From contig CP126125.1 of the NCBI GenBank assembly GCA_030123525.1, forward strand, positions 1,364,001 to 1,428,000: a DNA stretch of 64,000 nucleotides, in the 5' to 3' direction. The position numbers and the translations under genes were made by a program. Below are positions 1-8,933 of the stretch, piece by piece. The DNA is from ELB16-189 sp018266435 (GTDB lineage Bacteria > Bacteroidota > Bacteroidia > Cytophagales > Cyclobacteriaceae). The notes under the pieces were generated by a model. The model was not told the DNA's origin and did not search any database. It saw only the letters and a list, made by a program, of their open reading frames with translations. The first letter of the stretch is position 1; every line of letters begins with the position of its first letter.

Positions 1-255
1 TATGCTTTTAAAATTCTCCGGTGAGGCAATCACCGCATAGATCAGCGGACGGTGCTCATACGTTTCGCCATATTGTTTTACAAAAACCTGCGTAGGTACA
101 GCTTGTGCCACTTGGTTAAAATATTCTACCATGCGGTGGTGACGTGTAAAACGGTCGCCCAGTTCATAACCCAAAAATTCTTCGGGTGATTGGAGTTTGG
201 TTTGTGCCTGCGCAAGGTTGAAAACGAGTAAGAGAATGCCGATCAGTTTTTTCAT
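1..255 (-). CDS. M14-type zinc carboxypeptidase, N-terminal fragment
   Basis: Only the first 85 codons lie in the window; the gene runs off the left edge. It opens with a signal peptide (KKLIGILLLVFNLAQA) with a probable cut before QTK. The mature part continues SPEEFLGYELGDRFTRHH and later YGETYEHRPLIYAVI, which resembles the start of large Bacteroidota M14 metallocarboxypeptidases, where the catalytic HxxE zinc site lies further downstream and is not visible here. It is therefore a secreted, probably periplasmic or surface peptidase. The family call rests on the conserved N-terminal segment only, so it is moderate. Confidence 0.6.
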   Translation of the reverse strand, partial: MKKLIGILLLVFNLAQAQTKLQSPEEFLGYELGDRFTRHHRMVEYFNQVAQAVPTQVFVKQYGETYEHRPLIYAVIASPENFKSI

Positions 256-474
256 GTTTATGGGTTGATTTGGAAAGATGGATAATTTTTGGCGTTGTGC
301 CAACGGTTTTTTTGTTGGGCTTACGGAAAGAAAGGGCTCATGGATCATTCTCTTGGAGAGACGAGTTTGAAGTTATGCCAGCTAATATTCGACTGCGTGA
401 ATAAAAAAATAAATACAAAAAAAATTTATAATTTTAGTCTCCTTACCAAAACACTAACCAAAAAACCAAACCTT

Positions 475-954
475 ATGAATGCAACTTATGCCGGATTTTG
501 GCTGCGATTTGTAGCCGTAATTATTGATGGTATTCTTATTGCCATCGTTCGCTCTTTGCTTGTTTTACCTATTCTTGGAGTGATGGGAATTGGCCTTGCA
601 CATGACGTTCAACATCTTGATACCGAAGACCCATCCTCTGTCCTTCCAATTGTGGGTACAATCATAGCCTTTGCGGGAATCTCTATGTTAATTTCTACGG
701 TCATCTGGGTTCTCTACTACACACTCATGGAATCATCAAAATACCAAGCCACCGTGGGCAAACTAGCACTTGGATTGATCGTAACCGATGAATCAGGGAA
801 TAAGCTGGATTTTGCGAAAGCCCTGATAAGAAATCTATGTAAAATAATTTCTTCCATGATTATGTGCATTGGCTACATCATGGCCGGATTTACTGAGAAG
901 AAACAAGGCCTTCATGACATCATTGCCAAAACATTGGTGGTTAAGAAACCTTGA
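475..954 (+). CDS. RDD family membrane protein
   Basis: 159-residue integral membrane protein of unknown function. Its N-terminus reads YAGFWLRFVAVIIDGILI, the typical opening of RDD domains with the Arg and Asp of the first membrane segment. A second hydrophobic segment lies around residues 60-85, and a third region (ATVGKLALGLIVTDESG, then FAKALIRN) is the usual RDD second half. The reading frame is open upstream to 289, but the start at 475 puts the RDD domain at the N-terminus as in the family; the upstream part is A/T-rich and unlike protein. A strong terminator follows directly. Confidence 0.85.
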   Translation: MNATYAGFWLRFVAVIIDGILIAIVRSLLVLPILGVMGIGLAHDVQHLDTEDPSSVLPIVGTIIAFAGISMLISTVIWVLYYTLMESSKYQATVGKLALGLIVTDESGNKLDFAKALIRNLCKIISSMIMCIGYIMAGFTEKKQGLHDIIAKTLVVKKP

Positions 955-969
955 GATAAAAAGTTTTTT

Positions 970-1008
970 AAGCATCGTCTCCCGTGGTTGGAGACGATGC
1001 TTTTTTTG
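970..1008 (+). terminator. Rho-independent terminator after the RDD gene
   Basis: A perfect 12-bp stem (AAGCATCGTCTC paired with GAGACGATGCTT) with a 9-base loop is followed by seven T. It lies 16 bases past the RDD stop codon and separates it from the converging uvrA gene. Confidence 0.9.
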
Positions 1009-1089
1009 TAGTCAAGTTCCGGATCAACCCAGCCGACACACTGCTCTGCTAACCGGAGGTGATACCTGAGAAGGCTTCACTTATTTTTT

Positions 1090-3969
1090 CTAAATTTTTC
1101 CCTTCAAGAAACCAGCCGTATAACTTTCTCCTCGCTTCACCATGTCTTCGGGCGTGCCGGCAAAAAGCAGGTAGCCACCTTTTTTTTCTCCGCCTTCCGG
1201 CCCCAGGTCAATAATCCAGTCGGCACATTTAATTACCTCCAGGTTATGCTCAATTACTATCACGGTATGCCCCAAGTCAACCAACGCGTTGATGGCTTTC
1301 AGTAATTTTGAAATGTCGTGAAAGTGCAGCCCGGTGGTTGGTTCATCAAAAATAAAAAGAATGTTTCCTTTCACTTCCGAATGTTTTCCCAAAAATGAAG
1401 CTAGTTTTACCCGCTGGGCTTCGCCTCCGCTCAGTGAGTTAGACGACTGGCCGAGTTTTACATAGCCCAGGCCCACTTCATTTAGCGGAAGGATTTTTTC
1501 ATACACTGTTTTTTTTTCTTCAAAAAAAACCAAAGCTTCTTCCACGGTCAGTGCGAGTACCTCGGCTATGTTTTTGTTTTTGTATTCTACCTCTAAAACT
1601 TCTTGCTTGAATCTCTTCCCCTGGCAACTCTCGCAGAGTAGAAAAATATCAGCCATAAATTGCATCTCTACTTTAATCTCACCTTCGCCTTCGCAGGTTT
1701 CACAACGGCCCCCCTCCACATTAAATGAAAAATGAGAAGGCTTGTAGCCACGTTGCCTGGACAAGGGCTGGTCAGCAAAAAGATTACGGATGGCATCGTA
1801 TGCTTTTACATAGCTGATTGGGTTAGAGCGCGATGACTTGCCGATAGGATTTTGGTCAACAAACTCCACATGGTCTATCTTCTGGATGTCGCCCAGCAAC
1901 TGATCGTATTTGCCCGGGGTATCGGCTATCTCGCCTTTGGCCCTTCCGGTGGCCGGGTATAGAATTTTTTTGATGAGGGTTGATTTGCCCGAGCCGCTCA
2001 CCCCCGTGACTACCGTCAGCGCTCCTACCGGGAAAGTAACTTTTAAATTTTTCAAGTTGTTTTCGCGGGCACCGGTCACGGTAATGGAGTCTTTCCATTT
2101 TCTGCGGTGTGCGGGTACGACAATTTTTTCTTGGCCGGTCAGGTAGTCTGCCGTGTGCGAATGTATTTTTTTGTTCAGGTTATTCAGCGATCCTTGAAAC
2201 ACCAACTGCCCACCGTGCTGCCCGGCATCGGGGCCGATGTCAATGATCTGGTCAGCCGCTCGCATAATATCTTCTTCATGTTCCACCACAATTACGGTGT
2301 TGCCCAAGTCGCGTAGTTCTTTCAGCACTTCAATCATGCGGGCAGTATCGCGCGGGTGCAAACCGATACTGGGCTCATCTAAAATATACATGGAGCCTAC
2401 CAGCGCGCTGCCCAATGAGGTGGCCAATTTGATTCGTTGAAATTCTCCGCCTGACAGGGTGGCGGTAACACGATTTAATGTTAAATACCCCAAGCCTACT
2501 TTTACCAGATAACCCAGTCGGGATTTGATTTCGGTGAGAATGCGTTCTGAAATTTTTTGTTCGTAGTCAGGCAGTTTTAGTTGATCAAAGAATGTCAACA
2601 CTTCTTCAACGGGCATCAGCACAATATCTGTAATGGAAGTGTCATGGATTTTTACGTACGATGCATCTTTGCGCAATTTTGTTCCGCGACAATCCGGGCA
2701 GGTAGTTCGCCCGCGGTAGCGTGAAAGCATGACCCGGTATTGAATCTTGTGCGTTTTACTTTCAAGGTACTTAAAAAAGGAGTGGATGCCGTCAAAATAT
2801 TCGTTCCCGCTCCAAAGCAAGTCGCGTTGTGTTTGTGTGAGTTCTGTATAGGGCCGGTGAATGGGAAAATCAAACTTGACCCCGTTCTTTAGTAAAGGCT
2901 TGGCCCATTGGCTCATCACCTCTCCCCGCCAGGGGGCTATGGCTCCTTCATACACCGAAAGTGTTTTGTCGGGGATAACCAAATCTTCATCAATGCCGAG
3001 GATTTTTCCAAATCCTTCGCACGTCTGGCATGCTCCGTAGGGATTATTGAAACTGAAAAAATTTACAGACGGCTCTGTAAACGTGATGCCATCAAGTTCA
3101 AAACGATCAGAGAATTTTTTCTTGCCATGTTCTTCTGCATACACCAGGCAATCTCCGTGGCCTTCGAAAAAAGCCGTTTGCACAGAATCAGATAATCGAA
3201 AGGTCAAGTCTTCATCCTGTGCATTAACTCCGGCACGATCGATAAGAATCTCCAATTCACTGCCGGTGAGTGAAAAGGATTTATCTCTGGGTTTTTGAGA
3301 TTTTATTTTGGTACGCCCAACTTTGTCATCCTTTTGAAGAGAGGCCTCAGGATTTATTATCTCCTCAATAAATTTTACTTCTCCGTTTACCAGTATCCGC
3401 GCAAAACCTTTGCTCAGCAACAAGTTTAGTTCATCTGCCACCTTCCTTCCTTTCTTAATATTCAGCGGGCAGGCAATCATGATGCGTGTTCCTTCTTTTT
3501 GCCGGTTGATGAAGTCAACCACATCAGTAACCGTGTGGCGTTTTACTTCTTGTGTGCTGACGGGCGAAATGGTTTTGCCAATACGGGCAAAAAGCAGTTT
3601 TAGGTAATCGTAAATTTCAGTGGTGGTGCCCACCGTACTTCGTGGATTACGGGTATTTACTTTTTGTTCGATGGCAATGGCCGGAGAAACCCCTCGGATG
3701 TAATCCACCTCGGGTTTTTCCATGCGGCCCAAGAACTGACGAGCATAAGAGCTCAAGCTTTCCACATACATGCGCTGCCCTTCGGCAAAAAGCGTATCGA
3801 AGGCCAACGAAGATTTGCCCGAGCCTGAAAGCCCGGTAATGACCACCAACTTATTTCGCGGGATGGCCACGCTTAAATTTTTAAGGTTGTTGACGCGAGC
3901 CCGTTTAATGATGATGTATTCTTTCGGATCGAGATCGTCTAAGTAAGAATCGCTGGGAGGAACATTCAT
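1090..3969 (-). CDS. uvrA: Excinuclease ABC subunit A
   Basis: Damage-recognition ATPase of nucleotide excision repair, 959 residues (E. coli about 940). There are two ABC ATPase modules: Walker A GLSGSGKSS at 46-54 and GVSGSGKST near 660; signature LSGGEFQR near 505 and LSGGEAQR near 846; Walker B YILDEPSIGLH and FIFDEPTTGLH. The C-terminal four-cysteine zinc module is intact (CETC near 758, CESC near 779). The first zinc module is reduced: CQTC before GFGKI and CPDC further on are present, but the position of the usual CPxCG carries FELDGIT without cysteine. The -7 box TATTTTTG ends only 7 bases before the ATG. It converges on the RDD gene. Confidence 0.97.
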   Translation of the reverse strand: MNVPPSDSYLDDLDPKEYIIIKRARVNNLKNLSVAIPRNKLVVITGLSGSGKSSLAFDTLFAEGQRMYVESLSSYARQFLGRMEKPEVDYIRGVSPAIAIEQKVNTRNPRSTVGTTTEIYDYLKLLFARIGKTISPVSTQEVKRHTVTDVVDFINRQKEGTRIMIACPLNIKKGRKVADELNLLLSKGFARILVNGEVKFIEEIINPEASLQKDDKVGRTKIKSQKPRDKSFSLTGSELEILIDRAGVNAQDEDLTFRLSDSVQTAFFEGHGDCLVYAEEHGKKKFSDRFELDGITFTEPSVNFFSFNNPYGACQTCEGFGKILGIDEDLVIPDKTLSVYEGAIAPWRGEVMSQWAKPLLKNGVKFDFPIHRPYTELTQTQRDLLWSGNEYFDGIHSFFKYLESKTHKIQYRVMLSRYRGRTTCPDCRGTKLRKDASYVKIHDTSITDIVLMPVEEVLTFFDQLKLPDYEQKISERILTEIKSRLGYLVKVGLGYLTLNRVTATLSGGEFQRIKLATSLGSALVGSMYILDEPSIGLHPRDTARMIEVLKELRDLGNTVIVVEHEEDIMRAADQIIDIGPDAGQHGGQLVFQGSLNNLNKKIHSHTADYLTGQEKIVVPAHRRKWKDSITVTGARENNLKNLKVTFPVGALTVVTGVSGSGKSTLIKKILYPATGRAKGEIADTPGKYDQLLGDIQKIDHVEFVDQNPIGKSSRSNPISYVKAYDAIRNLFADQPLSRQRGYKPSHFSFNVEGGRCETCEGEGEIKVEMQFMADIFLLCESCQGKRFKQEVLEVEYKNKNIAEVLALTVEEALVFFEEKKTVYEKILPLNEVGLGYVKLGQSSNSLSGGEAQRVKLASFLGKHSEVKGNILFIFDEPTTGLHFHDISKLLKAINALVDLGHTVIVIEHNLEVIKCADWIIDLGPEGGEKKGGYLLFAGTPEDMVKRGESYTAGFLKGKI

Positions 3970-3976
3970 GGAAAGG

Positions 3977-3984
3977 CAAAAATA
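3977..3984 (-). promoter_or_regulatory. -7 box (TAnnTTTG type) of uvrA
   Basis: TATTTTTG on the minus strand matches the Bacteroidota -7 consensus and ends 7 bases before the uvrA ATG, so the transcript should begin at or next to the start codon. No convincing -33 TTG is visible. Confidence 0.5.
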
Positions 3985-4026
3985 AAAAACATAATGCCGT
4001 ATAAAAGCGGTTCAGTGAGAAAGAAA

Positions 4027-6615
4027 TTATTTTCCAATCACGGCCCGCTTGCGGAAAATCCGGAGCGATCCGCTGGTATCAAACACTTCAAACCAAACTA
4101 CATAATACCCCACTCGTGCATACGATCCGTCATCGCGGTCGCCATCCCATCTGAAAAATCCTTCGTAGCCCAAAGTTTCATTGTTGGCCAGGGTCTTAAT
4201 CAGCCGCCCGTTCACATCTAATATTTTTATATTGGCTGCTATGCCGCTTTGATCAAACTTGTAGTTGATCTTTGAAAAATCCTGGCCTGGAACCCACGGT
4301 GAAAACACCTCGGGGTCAACAGTCACGGCATTGTCATTAAATTTAGAATCTGGCCTGGAGTTGGAGTTGACATACCCAGGGGTAGCAAAACCCGCAGAAG
4401 AATTGGCTGATTTCCAGTTGGCGGCATCGTTGGTTTTTTCAGTAAATGAAATTCGTTCAAGAGAAACCCCCTCAGGGTCTTTGATAAACGAAGAGTGCAT
4501 ATTTTGGGTGTACGCGAAGTGATCAATGACCAATCCCTGGTCATTGATCACGGTTACTGAACCGGCATTGTCGGGCAAGCTCGGCAGCGATGTCTTGAAT
4601 AAAAATGAAAGAGCCGTGTTGGGAAATTGAGAAGACAGGGTGGCCGGGTTAGAGGTAAACGCGAGGTATCCGGCAGGTGGCAAGATAAAATCAGTAGCCG
4701 TAATTGCCGTTAGTTTAACGGGAAGGCCGGATTCAAAATTGCCAAGTTTCCAATTTTTCAGATTCAAAAATTTGTGCGAGCGGTTGAACACTTCCACAAA
4801 ATCTACTCCACCCGGGCGCGGATTAAACAATACTTCGTTGATCACTACATCTAAACTATCGGCTTGCTCAGGCAGGGCAAATGATAACTGGCTGTATTCA
4901 GGTTGAATAAAATTTCCGCTACAGTCGGCCAGGTTAGTTACATGAACCGTGTACAATTGACGGGCCTGTAAAGAAGAATTCAACAGAACTGTAAGCTGAG
5001 TTAGTGCTGTGTTAGCAAAAAAAACCTTATAAACCCCAATAGCCGGTGAAAGCAAAATACCCACATGCGATAAGTCTTTTTCTAACACTTCGTTAAAGGT
5101 GAGGTTGATTTGTGTGGCCGAAGAAGCCACCACAGAAATCAACTCAGGCCCTATCAGGTCCGGCTTGGAAGCAAAAACAGAATTTTGTCGTCCGGGTGTT
5201 CCGCCCGATGGATCTTCAGAGGCTGCCCAGTTGTCTAGGCCACTGCATTTGTTGTTTACGTCTATGATTTCCAGCGACCAGCCGCCCTCTTGTTTATCTA
5301 CATCATGATACCAGCCAAGCGAGTAGTTCACCGAGTCAATGGTTTGGCCGTGGTTATCGCGCAGGGTCAGGTTATCACCATCGTTATTGAGCGTGGGAAA
5401 ATTGGCGGCACCAATGACATTGCCGAACCCCGCAAATAATCCGGTGTTGGCCGAAGCGCACACCACCCAGTATTGGTTTGGCAAAATAATCCGGCTGGTA
5501 AATGTAGTTGTGGAGACACCGTCAGAAAATTTCCATCCGCCAATATCAAAAGGTGAATTGCCCCGGTTGTAAATCTCGATGTATTCTTGTGCAGGCAGGC
5601 CAACCTGGGGGCTGGGGTCTGGAAATATTTCTGAAATAATAATGTCTTTGGGGTGTACAGGGCCCTGCTGAAAAAATAAAAACGAAAAACCAGTTGCTAT
5701 CATGGCGTTGCCCGCCAGGTCTTTCACATTAGTTACGGTCAACTGATTTTGAATTCCATTTTGAAAATTTGCAGTAAACGAAAGATTAACCGTTTTACCA
5801 TCGGCCTGCAAACTTGCTGATGCCGGAGAACCAATGGAATGATCAGCAGAATAATTGCCGATTGTTTCAGCTGAATTTTTTTCTACTGCCTCTGAGAAGA
5901 GAATTGTAAGCGAATTAGCGGAAGTGACCTGTGTACTGCTTACAGTTGGCGGTGTAGTGTCTACTTGTACCGGGCCCGCATAAAAATCATCGTAATAAAA
6001 TTTTGTGGCATTACTTGCGGTGTATAAGCAGCTCACCCCAAGGTATGACGATGAATTGATGGCGGCATCTGTGCCGCTGGCATCCACAACAAAATTTGTT
6101 CCTCCGGCATAGTCCACCAGTAATTTCCACAGCCCGGTGCTGTCGCGTGTTACTTTTATTCGGAGTGCAAAGGAGTTAGCAATGGCCCCGTTCGTTGCGC
6201 GGCAAACTGAAGCAGACGTTAGCCCGTTTTGCCGGAATAATTCAATGGCATCGTTGTTCAGGGCTTCACCAAACTGCAGGTAGTAACCATTGAGCGGTTG
6301 GGTTAAATCTGCCTGGTCGCTTACTAAATAAATTCGCCCATAGTTGGTGGCCGATGGTGAGAACGATTGCTTGACATAAGCTTGCCATTCGAAGTTATTG
6401 AGGCTGGTGGCTGCAAATGCGGTTGACAGAAATGATGTGCCTGTGCCGGCCGCATTCAGTTGCAGTTGATTCGATGAGTTGACAATGAAAGATGCAGAGG
6501 TGCCTGACCAAACGGGGTTACTGATAAAATCGCCATCAGAAAAACTATCTGTAACCTGTGCCGAGCAGACTGTTGCAAAAGTGACTACAAACAAAAAGCA
6601 TTTGGCTATTTTCAT
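4027..6615 (-). CDS. Secreted protein with two lamin-tail domains
   Basis: 862 residues with a signal peptide cut after VCSA, giving mature N-terminal QVTD. The order appears to be an N-terminal beta-sandwich-like region (about 20-215), an SbsA-type Ig-like domain beginning VDTTPPTVSS near 218, a first lamin-tail domain (DIIISEIFPDPSPQ, then QEYIEIYNRG and DIGGWKFSDG) around 320-440, another Ig-like stretch, a second lamin-tail domain (VVINEVLFNPRPGG, FVEVFNRS, LKNWKLGN) around 590-690, and a C-terminal FlgD-like beta domain ending GYYVVWFEVFDTSG. It is an exported adhesive or structural protein; the substrate is unknown. The C-terminal domain could act as a type IX sorting signal, but I cannot establish that. 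It is transcribed alone. Confidence 0.8.
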   Translation of the reverse strand: MKIAKCFLFVVTFATVCSAQVTDSFSDGDFISNPVWSGTSASFIVNSSNQLQLNAAGTGTSFLSTAFAATSLNNFEWQAYVKQSFSPSATNYGRIYLVSDQADLTQPLNGYYLQFGEALNNDAIELFRQNGLTSASVCRATNGAIANSFALRIKVTRDSTGLWKLLVDYAGGTNFVVDASGTDAAINSSSYLGVSCLYTASNATKFYYDDFYAGPVQVDTTPPTVSSTQVTSANSLTILFSEAVEKNSAETIGNYSADHSIGSPASASLQADGKTVNLSFTANFQNGIQNQLTVTNVKDLAGNAMIATGFSFLFFQQGPVHPKDIIISEIFPDPSPQVGLPAQEYIEIYNRGNSPFDIGGWKFSDGVSTTTFTSRIILPNQYWVVCASANTGLFAGFGNVIGAANFPTLNNDGDNLTLRDNHGQTIDSVNYSLGWYHDVDKQEGGWSLEIIDVNNKCSGLDNWAASEDPSGGTPGRQNSVFASKPDLIGPELISVVASSATQINLTFNEVLEKDLSHVGILLSPAIGVYKVFFANTALTQLTVLLNSSLQARQLYTVHVTNLADCSGNFIQPEYSQLSFALPEQADSLDVVINEVLFNPRPGGVDFVEVFNRSHKFLNLKNWKLGNFESGLPVKLTAITATDFILPPAGYLAFTSNPATLSSQFPNTALSFLFKTSLPSLPDNAGSVTVINDQGLVIDHFAYTQNMHSSFIKDPEGVSLERISFTEKTNDAANWKSANSSAGFATPGYVNSNSRPDSKFNDNAVTVDPEVFSPWVPGQDFSKINYKFDQSGIAANIKILDVNGRLIKTLANNETLGYEGFFRWDGDRDDGSYARVGYYVVWFEVFDTSGSLRIFRKRAVIGK

Positions 6616-6794
6616 GACACGAGTTGTGGTTGAACCATCTACAAATACTTTGGCTTATGTAAAAATAAGCAATTGCAATGTGCGCGCTAACGGTTTGTTT
6701 TCTACATTTTTGTCCATCTCGTCATAATCTTCTATTGCCTGGGAACTTTTATCTTTCAGTTTTCCTTTTATCCGATTAATAAATTAATCATACG

Positions 6795-7049
6795 ATGTTG
6801 GGTGAATTAACAAGCAGCACAGCTGGTCCGGTTCAAGTTGAGTTACAGCCGGGTAAAACTTACTCCTGGTGTCAATGCGGGCGCTCAAAAAATCAACCAT
6901 TTTGTGATACGGTATCTCACATCGGCACCGGCATCGAACCAAAAGAATTTTCGGTGTTGACTGCCCGAAAGGTATGGCTGTGTATGTGCAAGCATACAAA
7001 AATGATTCCTTATTGTGATGGCACGCACAATAAGCTAAACAAGAAATAA
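6795..7049 (+). CDS. Double CDGSH iron-sulfur protein
   Basis: 84-residue protein with two CDGSH [2Fe-2S] motifs, as in CISD3/MiNT-type proteins. The second is canonical: C63, C65, C74 and H78 in CMCKHTKMIPYCDGTH. The first has C26, C28 and C37, but reads CDTVSH, placing the fourth ligand His42 one residue further from the last Cys than in the second motif. The family binds redox-active clusters with 3Cys-1His ligands and has roles in electron or cluster transfer; the partner is not indicated here. No operon neighbour lies within 200 bases. Confidence 0.9.
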   Translation: MLGELTSSTAGPVQVELQPGKTYSWCQCGRSKNQPFCDTVSHIGTGIEPKEFSVLTARKVWLCMCKHTKMIPYCDGTHNKLNKK

Positions 7050-7234
7050 GGCAGCATTATAGTATCGACTGTTTTTGGGTTAATAGCAATCGTTCGATGC
7101 CAATCGTAAGCCGGTACTCACGAAAATTTTTTTGGTATAGAAATATTATCTAAAACCTGCCCAGAACAAACGGTTGTTTAATAAGAAGGACAAAAACGAA
7201 GAGTGGTTTCGTTAAAGCATTTTACCAAAAGTGC

Positions 7235-7242
7235 TATTTTTG
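7235..7242 (+). promoter_or_regulatory. -7 box of asd
   Basis: TATTTTTG lies 22 bases before the asd ATG, at normal spacing for a short 5' leader. No clear TTG stands at the -33 position. Confidence 0.5.
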
Positions 7243-7264
7243 TCACTCAAAAATTTTATATAAA

Positions 7265-8263
7265 ATGAAACTGGCTATTGTGGGCGCTACCGGTTTGGTG
7301 GGCCAAGAATTACTGAAAGTAATTGAAGAACGAAATGTTGAGTTTGACGAATTGTACCTGGTGGCCTCAGCCAAATCAGTAGGACAAAAAATAAAGTTTA
7401 AGGGCAAGGATTACACGATCAAGAGTATTGAAGAGGTGTGCGAAATCGCTCCCGATGTTGCTATTTTTTCGGCAGGCGGAGGTACTTCGCTGGAGTGGGC
7501 ACCGAAATATGCCGAAAAAGGAATCATCGTGATTGATAATTCCTCGGCTTGGCGGATGGACCCGACAAAAAAATTAGTTGTGCCCGAGATCAACGGCCAT
7601 GTGCTGAAAATTGACGACCGTATCATTGCCAATCCCAATTGTTCCACTATACAAATGGTGATGGCGCTCGCCCCGCTGCACGTGAAGTATAAAATTAAAC
7701 GAATCGTAGTTTCTACATACCAATCGGTAACCGGAACCGGAAAAGATGCCGTGCAGCAAATGATGGAAGAACGGCAAGGCATCAGCAACGGAATAAAAGT
7801 ATATCCACACCGCATCGACATGAATGCGCTGCCACACATCGATTCGTTTTTAGACAACGGCTACACCAAAGAGGAAATGAAAATGGTGAACGAGACCCGC
7901 AAAATTCTGGAAGACAACTCGATCGGAGTTACATCAACCACCGTGCGTATTCCGGCTATTGGCGGACACTCAGAAGCCGTAAACGTAGAGTTTCATAAAG
8001 ATTTTGAGTTGAAAGAAGTGCGGGAGTTATTGGAACAAACCCCCGGAGTGATTGTGCAAGATGATGTGAAAAACAATGTCTACCCGATGCCAATCCATTC
8101 GCACGGCAAGGATGAGGTGTTTGTAGGCCGCTTGCGCAGAGATGAATCGCAACCGCGCACATTGAATATGTGGATTGTAAGCGATAACCTGCGCAAGGGT
8201 GCGGCCACCAACGCAGTGCAAATTGCCGAGTTTTTGATGGAAAAAAGTTTAGTAATTAATTGA
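7265..8263 (+). CDS. asd: Aspartate-semialdehyde dehydrogenase
   Basis: Reduces aspartyl phosphate to aspartate semialdehyde with NADPH, the branch point to lysine/diaminopimelate, methionine and threonine. 332 residues, normal length. The Rossmann motif GATGLVG is at 7-13, the active-site cysteine is C126 in NPNCSTIQ, and the acid-base histidine lies in RIPAIGGHSEAV near 238. It is preceded by its own promoter and followed after 29 bases by the lemA-like gene. Later genes of the same pathways in the window are lysA and metK. Confidence 0.96.
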   Translation: MKLAIVGATGLVGQELLKVIEERNVEFDELYLVASAKSVGQKIKFKGKDYTIKSIEEVCEIAPDVAIFSAGGGTSLEWAPKYAEKGIIVIDNSSAWRMDPTKKLVVPEINGHVLKIDDRIIANPNCSTIQMVMALAPLHVKYKIKRIVVSTYQSVTGTGKDAVQQMMEERQGISNGIKVYPHRIDMNALPHIDSFLDNGYTKEEMKMVNETRKILEDNSIGVTSTTVRIPAIGGHSEAVNVEFHKDFELKEVRELLEQTPGVIVQDDVKNNVYPMPIHSHGKDEVFVGRLRRDESQPRTLNMWIVSDNLRKGAATNAVQIAEFLMEKSLVIN

Positions 8264-8292
8264 TAATTTAGAGCAACCAAACAAACTATTTT

Positions 8293-8880
8293 ATGAGCAA
8301 AGGATTAATCACTGTTTTAGTCGTTATCGGAGTAATCGTTGTTTTTGGATTTATTTTCTTTTCATGGGGAACTGGCGTTTACGATAATGCAGTAAAAGCC
8401 CAAGAAGAAGTAAACAATGCGTGGTCGAATGTACAGACGATGTATCAGCGGAGAGCTGATTTAGTTCCACAGCTGGTCGCAACAGTAAAAGGAGCTGCTG
8501 AAAATGAAAAAAGTATTCTTACACAAGTCACACAAGCCCGTGCAGGAATTGTTAATGCAAAAACTCCTGACGAATTAGATAGAGCCGGTAAGCAAATAAA
8601 TACCGCTATCAATCTTGCATTTGAAGCCTATCCGCAAATCAGATCGACTGAGAATTTTCAAGATTTGCAATCTCAATTGGAAGGAAGTGAAAATAGAATT
8701 AGTGTAGCTCGAGAACGATATAACAAATCTGTTAAAGATTATAATTCTTATGTTCGCGGTTATTGGAAGAAGATGGCACTGAACTGGTTTGGTGGAAGTG
8801 AAGACTTTAGTGTGAGAAAAGGTTTTGAAGCTTCTGAAGGTGCAGACAAAGCGCCAACTGTAGATTTTAGCAGCAAGTAA
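8293..8880 (+). CDS. LemA family protein
   Basis: 195-residue protein with one N-terminal membrane segment (ITVLVVIGVIVVFGFIFF, about 6-23) followed by a helical bundle. The stretch NNAWSNVQTMYQRRADLVPQ matches the LemA signature, and SENRISVARERYN lies in the second half. LemA proteins are membrane-anchored helical proteins whose function is not settled; they are often next to TPM-domain or M48 peptidase genes, but none is present here. It sits 29 bases behind asd, probably co-transcribed, and ends at a terminator. Confidence 0.92.
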   Translation: MSKGLITVLVVIGVIVVFGFIFFSWGTGVYDNAVKAQEEVNNAWSNVQTMYQRRADLVPQLVATVKGAAENEKSILTQVTQARAGIVNAKTPDELDRAGKQINTAINLAFEAYPQIRSTENFQDLQSQLEGSENRISVARERYNKSVKDYNSYVRGYWKKMALNWFGGSEDFSVRKGFEASEGADKAPTVDFSSK

Positions 8881-8902
8881 TTAAAAAGAAAAAATTGTTT
8901 TT

Positions 8903-8933
8903 CAGCCTCGACAAAGTCGGGGCTGTTTTATTT
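8903..8933 (+). terminator. Terminator between lemA-like and TPR genes
   Basis: Ten-base stem CAGCCTCGAC / GTCGGGGCTG with one G-T wobble and a 3-base loop, followed by TTTTATTT. On the other strand a T-rich tract lies a few bases past the stem, so it may also serve the converging TPR gene. Confidence 0.75.

Noticed and set aside
4027..4330. Type IX secretion sorting domain at the end of the lamin-tail protein
   Set aside because: The C-terminal domain looks more like a FlgD-type beta domain; the sorting-signal motifs cannot be told apart by eye.
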